Source: Odontesthes bonariensis
Taxonomy: Eukaryota > Chordata > Actinopteri > Atheriniformes > Atherinopsidae
Direction: 5' to 3'
Length of the DNA stretch: 64,000 nucleotides
Assembly: GCF_027942865.1 (NCBI RefSeq)
Contig: NC_134509.1
Span: 20,322,697-20,386,696 of the forward strand
In this document: piece by piece, positions 28,601 to 38,345 of the stretch
Layout of the letters: every line of letters begins with the position of its first letter
Position numbering within the stretch: the stretch's first letter is position 1
The notes under the pieces: generated by a model
Told to the model about the DNA's origin: nothing
Seen by the model: only the letters and a program-made list of their open reading frames with translations
Databases searched by the model: none
Made by a program: the position numbers and the translations under genes

Positions 28601-31600
28601 CTACCCTAAATTGTACGAAGGGAAATTAGTGCCACTGTTCGAATTTACCATCACTCTTTTCTTGATGAAAATAACTCTATTGACTTTGAACAACTGTGTA
28701 ATACTTCAGCCTGAAGCCTGAAACACCCGTGAGCCAGATAAAACACACACACAGGTGTGGATCAGAGACAAAAATATGATTAAAGGGTCGAGCAGAACCT
28801 TTTCCAGATGGATCACCATCAGGATAAACATTATCCTTAATCTTGTGAAAGACCTTTGGATCAAACCATTTTCTTTTCAATAAAGTGGGCCTTCTATCTC
28901 CCTCTGAGAGTCAGAATTGTTCTGTTTTCAGGGGGAGGGTTTCTAATTTTCCTCAAGATAAAAACGGAATCAGTTTCACATCTTTAATCTCATGTACCAA
29001 ACTCTGTAGAAACGGAGTCAGAGTCATTCGAAAAAGAAAGTGGACCCCATATAAAAAAAAACATCTAGTCCTAACCAGGTCTTTGATTAGATAAATACAA
29101 CAACAACATATCAAATGGATCATTATTCATTTCACAAAAACAAAGAACACTTTACTGCTTCCACAGGAATTAAGAGGGTAAGTAGCAGCCAAGTGCTGCT
29201 GATCAATGCTCTGATTAACTGATCATCAGTCAGTGTGAGCACCTCTATAAAAGCAGAAGTTTTGGAGCATTCAGGTGTGTGTTAACACAATGCCAAGGAG
29301 GAAAGACATCAGCAATGATCTTAGAGAAGCAATTGTTGCTGCCCATCAATCTGGGAAGGGTTATAAGGTCAATTCCAAACTATTTGGAGTCCATCATTCT
29401 ACAGAGAGAAAGATTATTCACAAGTGAAAAACATTCAGGTCAGCTATCAGTCTTCCCAGGAGTGGACGTCCCAGCAAGGTCACCCCAAGGTCAAAAACCC
29501 AAGAGCTACATCTCAGACTCTACAGGCCTCAGTTAGCATGTTAAAGGTTAAAGTTCATGACAGCAGCACGTTTGGAGGAAACCAAACGCAGCATATCAGC
29601 ACAAACACCTCATACCAGCTGTCAAGCACGGTGGTGGAGGGCTGATGATCTGGGCTTGTTCTGCAGCCACAGGACCTGGGCACCTTGCAGTCATTGAGTC
29701 CACCATGAACTCCTCTGGATACCAAAGTGTTCTAGAGTCAGATGTGAGGCCGTCTGTCCGACAGCTAAAGCTGGGCTGAAACTGGCTCATCAACAGGACA
29801 AAGATCCCAAACACAGCAGCAGATCTACAACAGAATGTGTGAAGAAGAAAAGAATCAAGGTGTTTGGAGAGGTGCTGGAAAGAAGAGTGGGCCAAGATTC
29901 CTCCACAACCATGAGAGAGACTGATAACGTCACACCATTACTTCAGCTCACTGCCGCTGAAGCTGCTGCTACAAGCTGCTGGATCAGGGGTTCACTTAGT
30001 TTTTCACACACTGCCTCTGTGTTTTGACTTAGTTTTTGTTAAATGAATAATGTGATGGTGTAATATCTCATGTGTTGTTAATCCGAGGTTGTAAGTAACT
30101 GATTTAATGACCTAATAAGAATCATGATTTTTGCCCTGATGTATAAAACCTCAAAATTAAGAAATTTCTCTTTCGCATGACTGTCTGTGAATCTATTCTG
30201 TGTATCTGAAATATTGCAAACAAAATCTTAAAGAAGAGGAGAAGAAAAAAAAATATCTAATTCCAAATTAATCTTTGGAAAGAGCACAAACTGGCCATTT
30301 GACATCAGGAGACATGGAAGCCTGTGAGTATTCACTGCCCTCAGATTAATTATGTGTCATGATCAGGGCAAAGTTGGATTGTTTGTGTGTCTCTCAGCTC
30401 CAACACTGTGAGGGGGTCCCTGTCCCACGGAGTACAGCAGTACCTTAATCACATTTACTCCTGCATTAGAGCCCCAGCTGTACAAATGCGCTGCACAGCC
30501 CAAAGAAAACAAATATTCAACATTCAGAGACATCTGCTGAGAGAGATTTGAGAAAATCCTCATTTCAGGGCCCCCCAAGAATACATCTACAGTTCAAAAC
30601 TCCCAAATCTTGTCGTGGAGACCTCCCTTCGAGGAGAGAGCCGTATCTGGGTTAGCACACTGCTTTCATAAAGACTGTGTGCGTCACAGTAAATTGAGCA
30701 TAGCTGCACAGGGTCTGGCTCCACGGACAGCTCCATTCATGCAACGCCCTCAGTGCCTGTAGGTGTAAGACTTTTCATATCTGACATCTCTATCAGTCTC
30801 TGAATGATATCCCTTTCACTGTCGGAGGGAAGCATCTGAATAGCCGACACCAGCACTCAGCAGGAATGTAGGAACGTACGCCAACATAGCCTATGCACGG
30901 TAATTTATTCCAAGTATCAAGATAGAGATGACTTCTAAGAATGGGTTATTAAGGAGCACTGAAGCTGTCCTAGAGCCTGACATGAGATGCAGAGCAGTGC
31001 CTGCTGTTGCTATGGAAATTATGCTCAGGAAGAGGGACATCAGAAAATGAATGGACTATTGGTTGATCGTTCTTGCGAGTCTGATTCGATGTGTTACTTT
31101 TCCAACTACTTTTTTTGGGGGGTGAGGGCGGGGGGCTGCTGCTCGTTGTGACTTCCAGCCTGAATAACCTAAAATCCTCTCAGTAGAGATGTACCTCGCG
31201 CCGTCCCTGGGCCTTTTTTATTATGAATTCTCTTGGTTTTTAAAAACCCTCTTCTATTTTTATCGAGCATGTTCACTGTTGCTAGGAGTGGGGCAGCGTC
31301 GGACACATATTCAGGAGATGCACCCCTCGTTTAATAATTCATAAGTGCTCTGAACACTCCACAAAGGAAATCTGCTGCTCGGGACTGGAGTTGCTCTCTC
31401 CTTCTCCCCCATGCCTCTCTGATTGTCTCCTCCTTTTTCTGTGGTTTACACTGAACATTCTTATGTAGTGGATCTAAACTGCTGCCCATTGATTGAGTGT
31501 GAGATTTATTGGACAGAGCTTCGCTGCTTTGTTATGACAGACTCCGGGGACGAGAAGTAGTGTGGAAGCAACCAGAACTCACTGCTCGGATTACAGAACA

Positions 31601-33463
31601 CCAAAAAACAAAACAAACTTATGAACTTTCCATTGACAGTCACCCCACCCCGGAGAAAAGACTCCCCTCCGTTCACTGCTGATCAGCTCCAGCCAGACGG
31701 ACAATGCAGCATCAAAGAGCAGCGGTAATTCTCTGCAAGATAAACGGGTGTGGACAGACGGAGGCAGGCCAAGCCGAGTCCGTTTTTATCAAACTCAAAA
31801 CAGCTTTCCTATTCTTTCTGATTCTGTTCAGTCACGCTATGTGCTGTCCTAACCTATGCTGGTCCTGCATGGAGAGAGCAGGAGGCTCTAATTTCAGCTC
31901 TGGCAGAAAGAGTGCCGATGAGCTCATCCTCATGAAGGAGCTGGACGAGGTGGGCGATGCGCTCCAAGGCTTGTTGGAGCTTGGACGAGGGAGGGGAGGG
32001 GGGGCATCAGGGTCAGGGGGAACAGATGCTGGGATGAGCGTCCGGGGAGTTTTATATCAGCTGAAGCTGATCCAGTTCTTTGGTGTTCTGGCACCAGCAC
32101 GTAGCCTACTACCATGACTAGAAAATGTCTGGGAGCAACAGTGGGCCAGATACTGGGATCTCATATGCCATAATGGAAATCCACACCACTCCCTTTGTGG
32201 ACAGCAGTAAAAAAAAAGACTAACTGTGGATTTCATCAGTAGAAAGAAGTTCATGTTGGAACAGTGGGCTGGAACCGCCTGTGCAGATCCAGTGTTAGAT
32301 CTCCACTGTGTGACAGCAGAAACATATTTTCCCTTTTGCAAGAGGAATGGCAGGATAAGGGGGGGGGGGGCAGAAGAGTTTGATAGAGACATCAGCAGCA
32401 GAAGAGGAGCGAGAAAGCAGGAGGGGTGGGGAGGAAGGGGGTATCCATGAAAGAGCACTAATAGCCCCAGACTGGCCACACTCCATTACAGTCATTTCAT
32501 ACAGTGGCTTTTATTACCTCCTCCCATTACTAACACACACAAACACAGACTCTCATCTGCAGCACAACCACATTTTACTTCGCCTGACGGCTACCTGCAG
32601 GATCTTACTTTAATCCGGCACGAAGGAGGAATTTTACATTTACTCCTGAAGCAGGCGTGAACTAACCTCACGCTGGGTGCATGCACACGCCGCACACACA
32701 CGCAGTTAAGCACACACGCCCTCGCCAGCCATCACCGGGGTGCTCGCCTCTCTTAAGCCCTGGTTTGCGGCGCACAGCAGGTCCCCTTTCACAGTGAGTT
32801 GCCACGAGACAGCAGAGGGACTGTGTACGCTCGCCCATCAGGAGCCGGTGCGTGTGCACGCTCTGGCTCAGGGCTTAGCTGAGATTAGGGTGAACAAGCA
32901 GGACGTTGTCCCCCCACTCTGCTCCCCCAGCTCAGGTAAGGTTAGGGCAGCAGAGCGAGAAGGGCGCCGAGGGAGGTTTGGACATACCTGGTCAGCTGGG
33001 GCTGACAGATGCAGCTTTTCTGCTGTGAGCCTTACTGTAACAGACCATAACTGGAGGGGCCAAGTGCCAAGTCACAATTCACATGCATGAGCCCTTTGCT
33101 CTTACCTGAGTTCTCCTCCACCTCCGCCTCATCAGTGCACACGCCCTGGCCGTGCATCAGAGAGTGCAGCGGCCTCTCCACGCCACGCGGCGGGTAGCAG
33201 CGCAGGCCCGTGCCACATCGGGGGGAGTAGACGCCACAGTGAGCCCCTTTAGGCAAGGCACAGGTGGGGCAGCAGCCACAGCCGGGCTCCCGAACCGTTT
33301 CCTCGCAACCCTCAGGCAGACGGCAGCTGGCCAGCCTCTCCTCGGAGCAAACCGGGCAGCGAATGGCCTGGTCTGACAAGCACAGCACCGCCAGCGACAG
33401 GGCGCAGAACATCCACAGGCCCCAGCAGCACGGAGCCGCTGCCACGCCACCTCCTCGCACCAT
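10484..33463 (-). CDS. igfbp4: Insulin-like growth factor binding protein 4 (spliced, 4 coding exons)
   Basis: Secreted IGF-binding protein that sequesters IGF-I/II outside the cell. Coding exons on the minus strand: 33463-33106, 21791-21628, 14333-14208, 10621-10484 (358+164+126+138 bp). All introns are GT-AG and phases agree, giving 261 aa; I recall human IGFBP4 as 258 aa. Residues 1-30 are a signal peptide with a hydrophobic core. Residues 31-110 form the Cys-rich N-terminal domain with the family signature GCGCC at 61-65. The variable linker has an N-glycosylation sequon NNS at 133-135. The C-terminal thyroglobulin type-1 domain has a CWCV motif at 228-231. IGFBP4 rather than other family members is chosen because of [33 protein letters not shown] and HPNNS. 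Start is the ATG at 33463; an in-frame TTG upstream is not a credible start. The next gene, ikzf3, is divergent. Confidence 0.96.
10913..11422. mobile_element. TTAA palindromic MITE, copy 1
   Basis: Inverted ends AGGGATAGTTCGCCTCTTTT, flanked by TTAA at 10909-10912 and 11423-11426. Lies in igfbp4 intron 3. Same family as 44790-45446 and 47795-48460: all have near-palindromic halves with GCCGAGTTCCAGC and GACGAAGGTAGTCC. Non-coding; probably Kolobok-mobilised. Confidence 0.9.
11573..12478 (-). mobile_element. hAT element with ZMYM1-like transposase fragment
   Basis: 906 bp, inverted ends CAGTGGYGGGCCGT, 8-bp target duplication CCTTAACA (11565-11572) and CCTTAACG (12479-12486). Minus-strand frame 11991-11710 encodes [20 protein letters not shown] then [20 protein letters not shown], the start of the ZMYM1-like hAT transposases common in fish; the remainder is deleted. 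Located in igfbp4 intron 3. Confidence 0.88.
14208..14333 (-). CDS. igfbp4: igfbp4 coding exon 3
   Basis: Encodes residues 175-216, the start of the thyroglobulin type-1 domain. Contains [13 protein letters not shown] and [18 protein letters not shown], almost unchanged across vertebrate IGFBP4. Acceptor TCCTGCAG, donor AAGCAG followed by GTCTGT; exactly 42 codons. Confidence 0.95.
14776..15990 (-). mobile_element. Second Tc1-like family, degraded copy
   Basis: One end starts TA then CAGTATTGTGCAAACGTCTT, typical of a distinct Tc1 family. Minus-strand frame 15262-14924 reads [20 protein letters not shown] then [20 protein letters not shown], the end of a Tc1 transposase DDE domain ([12 protein letters not shown] holds the third acidic residue). 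The right boundary is approximate. In igfbp4 intron 2. Confidence 0.85.
16796..17179. mobile_element. Harbinger-like MITE with TACTCGC repeats
   Basis: 384 bp with perfect 36-bp inverted ends beginning AGCCCCATACACACACGTCG. Target duplication TTA at 16793-16795 and 17180-17182, as for PIF/Harbinger. The interior holds clusters of the heptamer TACTCGC/CTCGCC. In igfbp4 intron 2. Confidence 0.85.
17715..17972 (-). pseudogene. MADF/Myb-SANT-like domain fragment inside the hAT element
   Basis: An 85-codon open frame. After the Met near [20 protein letters not shown] it runs to [14 protein letters not shown]. The spacing (LI..V...LY...., then W..LRDRY.K..K) matches the MADF/Myb-SANT DNA-binding domain, found in host regulators and in the second protein of Harbinger transposons. 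No downstream part is seen. Likely a transposon-derived relic. Confidence 0.6.
18487..18757. mobile_element. Small MITE, hAT-like ends
   Basis: Ends CTGGGCTCTCAAG and CTTGAGAGCCCTG are inverted repeats. A direct repeat TAACGTAAAACTTCCAGG flanks the region at about 18454 and 18759. No clean 8-bp target duplication was found. Confidence 0.5.
20200..20848. mobile_element. Unclassified inverted-repeat DNA element
   Basis: Approximately 50-bp inverted repeats (CAGTGGGGTTACATGGCACT, then GAAAGGATCGGATTATTGGC) bound 649 bp in igfbp4 intron 2. No target duplication is clear, so the superfamily is uncertain. The 104-codon frame inside has no recognisable domain. Confidence 0.7.
21628..21791 (-). CDS. 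igfbp4: igfbp4 coding exon 2
   Basis: Encodes residues 120-174, the linker. Acceptor TTGTTTAG precedes CAGTGGAC; the donor is CTG followed by GTGAGA (phase 0). Contains HPNNSN (glycosylation sequon) and a CSPQDKRC segment matching the IGFBP4 linker cysteine pair. Intron 1 upstream of it is 11.3 kb. Confidence 0.93.
21906..23132 (-). mobile_element. Tc1-like transposon copy B
   Basis: Nearly full-length, in igfbp4 intron 1. The left (transposon 3') end keeps ACCAGGTCTTAAAATGAGG; the right end is truncated after CCCTCTTAATT. Encodes N-terminal [20 protein letters not shown] then [20 protein letters not shown] on the minus strand, then broken DDE frames. Carries the lesions shared by the family. 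Confidence 0.93.
23133..25340. other. igfbp4 intron 1, unannotated part
   Basis: No exon or bounded repeat seen. Includes a G-rich run at 24165-24187 with G-quadruplex potential. Confidence 0.4.
25350..25573. mobile_element. Palindromic hAT MITE
   Basis: 224 bp, nearly a perfect palindrome, ends CAGGGATGTCC. 8-bp target duplication CTCTGCAT (25342-25349) and CTCTACAT (25574-25581). The inner GGTCCTCGAGGGCCGCTGTC and CCTGCAGG sequence is a common vertebrate hAT MITE. Confidence 0.92.
25775..26215. repeat. Diverged direct duplication
   Basis: A segment containing AGCTTTTAATTGCCTTTTCT then CCAGTGAACAGAG occurs near 25810 and again near 26170 with substitutions. This looks like an old local duplication in igfbp4 intron 1. 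Confidence 0.5.
26690..26825 (+). mobile_element. Possible LINE 3' end
   Basis: GGGACAATAAAGTACATCAC followed by a short CATCGCATC-like tail resembles the 3' ends of fish non-LTR retrotransposons. No reverse transcriptase is recognisable upstream. Confidence 0.35.
27784..27929 (+). repeat. Dispersed repeat, copy 1 (hAT-like terminus)
   Basis: Contains TTTTCACTAATTGTAACGCC, AATAAAGTTTGCTTT, then a TATCGATATATATC block ending CGCTCAGCCCTAG. A second copy in opposite orientation lies at 63704-63893. The end complements CTAGGGCTGAGCGA, like some hAT termini. Confidence 0.6.
29074..30113 (+). mobile_element. Tc1-like transposon copy C, internally deleted
   Basis: Both terminal regions are present (ACCAGGTCTTTGATTAG at left, a degenerate complement near 30110). 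An internal deletion joins GACAGC directly to AGCACGTTTGG at about 29562-29567, and a second deletion follows CAAGGTGTT at about 29863. In igfbp4 intron 1. Confidence 0.9.
30114..31703. other. igfbp4 intron 1, unannotated part
   Basis: No repeat or exon recognised. Lower repeat content than the rest of intron 1, so it could hold conserved regulatory sequence, but none can be shown from one sequence. Confidence 0.35.
31704..32117 (+). CDS. Hypothetical 137-aa open reading frame, doubtful
   Basis: An ATG-initiated frame on the strand opposite igfbp4, within its intron 1. Residues 30-48 include a hydrophobic run ([17 protein letters not shown]), then CPNLCWSC, a charged [14 protein letters not shown] segment and a Gly-rich tail. 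I recognise no family. There is no obvious splice context or polyadenylation signal close by. It could be a chance frame in GC-rich DNA or a small secreted/membrane peptide. Confidence 0.2.
   Translation: MQHQRAAVILCKINGCGQTEAGQAESVFIKLKTAFLFFLILFSHAMCCPNLCWSCMERAGGSNFSSGRKSADELILMKELDEVGDALQGLLELGRGRGGGASGSGGTDAGMSVRGVLYQLKLIQFFGVLAPARSLLP
33106..33463 (-). CDS. igfbp4: igfbp4 coding exon 1
   Basis: Encodes residues 1-119 plus one base of codon 120: signal peptide and the whole IGFBP N-terminal (IGF-binding) domain including GCGCC. Ends CTCAG followed by donor GTAAGA (phase 1). The region is GC-rich, so several long shadow reading frames occur on both strands here. Confidence 0.95.
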
Positions 33464-34016
33464 GACAGCACCGGCACCTGCAAGCAATCCTTTGCCCTTG
33501 TTGTATGGCTGCTTCTGCTTCCCTTTCTTCTCTGAGTGTTGTGCAGCTTTTGATCAACTTCGGCAGCAGATTTTACACAAACACGAGGTTTGAGAGGAAC
33601 GCTTTGTCCAGGAGAGTCTTTGATATTTTCAGCTGGTTAGTGTCTCAGTTGCAGGGACAACAATGCCTCTGCTGTATTGCCTCTCCGTTCCTCTGATTCA
33701 GTTTCACAGCGCAGGAATCGGAGCCTGTTCTTGAGCCGCTCAGCTGGCGAAAGTTGTGCTGACAGAAACTAGTTTTTGTTTAGGTGGAACGAACAAGAAG
33801 GATATCCACCGGCGTGTTCAGGTGAGCCTTCGCTCCGCCTTCGAGACCGAGTCCAGAGACTGCCGAAAAACACCCCAAAAAGATCAGGTCAACAAGTGTC
33901 CAAATGCAAAGCAGGTCATCAAAAGGCAGTGTTTTAAGTAAGAGCTGTGGTCTCCTCCTCCTGCCGGCATGCAGTGGCTTCTGAGAGTGGCTCAACACGA
34001 GTGGCTCTGCTTGGAC

Positions 34017-34022
34017 TTTATA
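34017..34022 (-). promoter_or_regulatory. igfbp4: Candidate TATA box for igfbp4
   Basis: TATAAA on the minus strand, 554 bp upstream of the igfbp4 ATG. It would place a start site near 33990 and a 5' UTR of roughly 0.5 kb. The flanking sequence is GC-rich. Assigned by motif and position only. Confidence 0.4.
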
Positions 34023-34479
34023 CTGGTCCATGGACACGCCTCTCTACAGTAAGAGGGGAGTTGAGAGGCGCAGCGGAGAAAAGCCTGGCTAAAGCTCTCT
34101 CCTCTGTCTCCCTCTGTCTCTCCAAAGCTCTCAGACACACAAACTTGTACTCACCCTTCCTTTGCTCTCAATCCTGATCACAGCGAGACAAAAAAAAAAC
34201 AGCCGAATCTCCCCCTCACTCGCTTTCTCTCTCTCTCGGTATCCGCTTCTCCAAACCACAATCCTCTCATATCTTATTTATTCCATGTGACAGTTACCCT
34301 CAAGTATTGATTTGCATTCTGTGAGATTACACACTAAAAAATGTTTGGCTTTTAAAACAAAAAAACAAAGAGCATCCCCACTCTAATCAATCCCAAATGT
34401 ACCAAAGGTGCAGACGGGACTCTGTGACCGAACATTGTTCAGGCAACAAAACAACCTCTGCTCCCTCAACAGGGTTTCC

Positions 34480-34483
<4 letters not shown>

Positions 34484-34573
<90 letters not shown>

Positions 34574-34588
34574 ATGCATGTGTGTGTG
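34484..34588. repeat. (TG)n microsatellite upstream of igfbp4
   Basis: About 105 bp of TG with one CG and a GCATGCATG interruption, roughly 1 kb upstream of the igfbp4 ATG. Long TG runs can adopt Z-DNA and are usually polymorphic. Confidence 0.97.
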
Positions 34589-35246
34589 ACCGGTGGTCAG
34601 TCAGGTCTTTCCCATTGTGTCCCCTCCCTGCCTCATTATGTTGGCTCCCAGATCTCTTTTTCTCTCTGACGACTAACTGAAGTGGGCAGCTATAAAAGGC
34701 AAATGGACACTCCAACACCCCTTTCCCCCGACTGCCCTGCCCCCACCAGTCCTAAGAAAGCTTCCCACCAGTAGGATTTCAGGACTTGTTTTAAGAACAC
34801 TGCACCACAGGTTCAGTTTATCATAAATGTATCTTTCTGATTATTTCTAAATCGGCTTGTTACTTCGTTCTTGTCCGCCAGCTCGTGCAGCTTGTAAAGG
34901 TCTGAATCGTGGCTTTTATTGGTCGACGTCTCACTTTTTTTCTCCTGTGTTCCTTTGCCTCCTTTTTGCCATGGAAACCCAGCATGCATTGTAATGCCTT
35001 TGTGAGTGTGCGTTCTTTCAGCTTTTTTCTTCAGAGTGGTGGCTGGTTGCCATAGACGGTCCACGGGCAGCAGCCGAGCCTTGCAAGGTTCACTCAGGTG
35101 GGCGCTGCATGCGGCGTGTGTTGTTACTCAAACGGCACCCAGATTCCTCATAAATGTTTTATTCCTCTTTTTGCATATTTTCCCCCACATTTGTTGGCAA
35201 GAGTAGAAAGATTACAAGAAAAGAGAAGAACAAAATGTGAAAGGCC

Positions 35247-35299
35247 TTTAAAGAACTTTAAAGCACATACAAAGTGTATGTGCTTTAAAGTTCTTTAAA
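35247..35299. repeat. 24-bp perfect inverted repeat (hairpin)
   Basis: Arms 35247-35270 and 35276-35299 are exact reverse complements separated by AAAGT. The arm core is AAGAACTTTAAAGCACATAC. Lies in the igfbp4-ikzf3 intergenic region. Confidence 0.95.
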
Positions 35300-35787
35300 A
35301 CACATCTTTGGTTTGTGCAGGGGTGAAAGAAGATGTTAAAAGTAAAGTCTGGTATCTTTGTTCAGGATTAATTTTCATTCTTTAATCATACTGTTTATAC
35401 TGGCAGTTAATGTCATGACAAATGGTTCCATATCAGCAGTGTATATCATGTGACTTTTCAGGACAAAATAAGTTACTCATCCTGTCGTTACCAGGTCTTA
35501 AAATGAAGTAAATACAACCTCAGATGAACAACAACACATGACATATTACACAGTGTCATTATTTATTCATCAAAAGTGAAGACGAAATGACGAAATAGTG
35601 TGTGGAAAAACTAAGTGAACCCTTCCTGCTTCCACAGGAATTAAGAGGGTAAGTAGCAGCCAAGTGCTGCTGATTAATGCACTGATTAATGGGTCATCAG
35701 TTAGTGTGAGCACCTCTATAAAAGCAGAAGCTTTGGAGCATTCAGGTGTGTGTTGACACAATGCTAAAGACATCAGCAATGATCTTA

Positions 35788-36179
35788 GGCTCCGGCTACA
35801 CGAAAACGAAACGAGGTTTTTTTTGAAAACGGGTACGAAAATTCTCGCGACCACACGGAAACGCGCTAGCTGTCCAGACGAGAACGGATGAAAACGATGA
35901 AACGATGCAGTACACACGCCGCTGTGTCACGCCACGCTGTGAGACAATAGAGAAGTGTTAAAATTGGCTCACAGCGTCAACGTGTGACTGACGCAAAAAC
36001 GTTTTAGCTGTAACAATGGAAACGAAACGAGGCCGTTTTCAAACTTTCCCACTCTGGAACCCGTTTTCAAAAACTATCGTTTTGGGGTAGTGGGAACGCC
36101 GGCTCCGTGTGGCCGCGACAGCGAAACGATAAGAAAAAGTATCGTTTACAGTGAAAAACGTTTCCGTGTAGCCGCAGCC
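35788..36179. mobile_element. Harbinger-like MITE in Tc1 copy D
   Basis: 392 bp, inverted ends GGCTCCGGCTACACGAAAAC and the complement of GGCTGCGGCTACACGGAAAC. Target duplication TTA at 35785-35787 and 36180-36182; the uninterrupted site is seen in the sibling copies as GATCTTAGAGAAG. Confidence 0.92.
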
Positions 36180-36954
36180 TTAGAGAAGCAGTTGTTGCTG
36201 TCCATCAGTCTGGGAAGGGTTATAAGGCCATTTCCAAACTATTTGGAGTCCATCATTCTACAGAGAGAAAGATTATTCACAAGTGGAAAACATTCAGGAC
36301 AGCTGTCAATCTTCCCAGGAGTGGACGTCCCAGCAAGGTCACCCCAAGGTCAAAAACCCAAGAGCTACATCTCAGACTCTGCAGGCCTCAGTTAGCATGT
36401 TAAAGGTTAAACTTCATGACAGCACAGTTAGAAAAAGGCTGAACAAGTATGGCTTGTTTGGAAGGGCTGCAGGAGAAAGCCTCTTCTCTCTAAAAAGAAC
36501 ATGGCAGCACAGCTTAGGTTTGCAAAGCTGCATCTGAACAAACCACAAGACTTCTGGAACAATGTCCTTTGGACAGACCAGACCAAAGTGGAGATGTTTG
36601 CTCATAAAGCACAGCAGCACGTTTGGAGGAAACCAAACACAGCATATCAGCACAAACACCTCATACCAGCTGTCAAGCACGGTGGTGGAGGGCTGATGAT
36701 CTGGGCTTGTTCTGCAGCCACAGGACCTGGGCACCTTGCAGTCATTGAGTCCACCATGAACTCCTCTGGATACCAAAGTGTTCTAGAGTCAGATGTGAGG
36801 CCGTCTGTCCGACAGCTAAAGCTGGGCTGAAACTGGCTCATCAACAGGACAAAGATCCCAAACACAGCAGCAGATCTACAACAGAATGTGTGAAGAAGAA
36901 AAGAATCAAGGTGTTGCAATGGTCCAGTCAAAGTCCAGACCTCAGCCTGACTGA

Positions 36955-37716
36955 GGTGCTGTTTACACATACCCGGGTATTTTGATAAACGAAGACCTTT
37001 CCCTTCGTTTGTGCCTTTCGTTTATACACAAACAGAGTTTTTTCCTCCGAAAACGAAGCTAAAAAAAAACTCCGGCAAAAGTGAAGTTTTTTAAAAATTC
37101 CGTTTAGCGTTTGTGTGTAAACTGGTTGAAAGAGACGAAAACGGAGTTTTGGGAATGGAATGCGGAGTTGTCGTCATAGTACAGAGCCCCGCCCCTATCC
37201 GCCATGTTGGCAGGATGCTAGCATGAAAACGCCATTCTCTCCGTCCATTGTTTATCTGGCAAGCATGGAGGTACTAGCAGCATTTCTGTTGTTGAGAGCT
37301 ATACTCGCTTGTGTGATTTTGAAAATTACAGTCATACAATGTATTGAACAACAAAGACATTTTTCACGGCTTGAGCAGTTTTATAGTCCAGTGCAACGTG
37401 TAAAAGTAGCTCAGTCTCGCTATCAGTCCACACACGTGAGCCTGGCGCCATATTTTCTTCTTGAAAAGGATCCGGAAGTTCTTCCTGTCAGCGGTTCTCT
37501 ATTAGGCTTCTGATTGGCTTGTGTGGAATTCTCATTGTTCTAACACTGCCATCGTCAGGCTTGGCGTAATTTAACAGCTCCTGATAGCGTATTTATGCGG
37601 ATCAATGTAGACGTGTTTTTTTTTAAAAACGGGGCTGTGTGCACCTAGTTTTTTTTGCAAACGAAGGTTAGAAAATATGTGTTTATCAAAATACCCGGGT
37701 ATGTGTAAACAGCACC
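36955..37716. mobile_element. Second Harbinger-like element in Tc1 copy D
   Basis: 762 bp with perfect inverted ends of at least 36 bp beginning GGTGCTGTTTACACATACCC. Target duplication TGA at 36952-36954 and 37717-37719; the empty site CTGACTGAGATGC is seen in the sibling copies. The plus-strand frame at 37160-37513 has no recognised domain. Confidence 0.92.
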
Positions 37717-37740
37717 TGAGATGCTGTGGTGGGACTTTAA

Positions 37741-38345
37741 AGGTGATGTATTATGCTCTTTTTTTTATCAATTTTTTTAGGTCTTGTTGAGTTGCATGAG
37801 GTAGGCTTTGATCATCTGTCTTTGCCCTGTTTTGACTCCTCTGTTTTCAGAGTGGAGTCTTACCAAGCGCTCAACGGCCTGCAGTTACTCAGCCTTGGAC
37901 AAAATTATTATCCAAAGATTATGAAAGCTAATATGAGGCTTTGGAAGTCTATATCAATCAAATCTAAGGACCTTTTGATGTAATGAGGGCTCCACTTATC
38001 TCAGAGGATGTCAAATAGATCATTAAACCTGTGTTCAGAGGGTTTTCTGTATTTTCATGCTTTGTTGACTGAAAAGAGAGAAGTTGGGGTTTTCCAGTTT
38101 GGCCACAAGATGGAGTTATGGCTCCTTGAACTGAAGGGCCCATGTCACGCGTCTAAAGTGATATCAAACCCATAATCAGGTCTTTTTGTTTCACTGATAA
38201 AGATGTTGGACTGTAAGTTCTGTGCGTCTAATGTGTGTGAATATAAACGGCGAGGAGTAATCTTGATTGTTCCACATGTTATTGCTGCTCCGCTGCACAT
38301 GAAGTCGTTGTTGCTCCACCTTGTTGAAAATGAGTTCCTGTTCCT
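37741..38345. mobile_element. Possible further TTAA element
   Basis: TTAA at 37737-37740 followed by AGGTGATGTATTATGC, and TTCCT then TTAA at 38346-38349. The layout resembles a common fish TTAA repeat, but the terminal inverted repeat is only a few bases. Confidence 0.3.

Larger units (their letters stand above)
35491..37735 (+). mobile_element. Tc1-like transposon copy D with two nested insertions
   Basis: Left terminal region present (CCAGGTCTTAAAATGAAG); right end truncated at GTGGTGGGAC, where a TTTAAAGG sequence begins. Interrupted by 35788-36179 and 36955-37716. Transposase fragments carry the same family-wide frameshifts and stop. Confidence 0.93.

Noticed and set aside
33464..33487. 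Upstream in-frame start for igfbp4
   Set aside because: The codon is TTG, not ATG; the ATG at 33463 gives a proper signal peptide and expected length.
33152..33593. Long plus-strand open frames opposite igfbp4 exon 1
   Set aside because: Shadows of the GC-rich igfbp4 exon: overlapping frames on both strands with no conserved motif.
34397..34718. Reading frames of Val/Cys or His/Thr repeats
   Set aside because: Produced by the TG microsatellite; not protein coding.
35247..35299. Hairpin as a microRNA precursor
   Set aside because: The stem is perfect and very short with a 5-nt loop, unlike a 60-80 nt precursor with bulges.
37160..37513. 117-codon frame inside the Harbinger-like element
   Set aside because: Lies entirely within the inverted-repeat element and matches no transposase motif I know.
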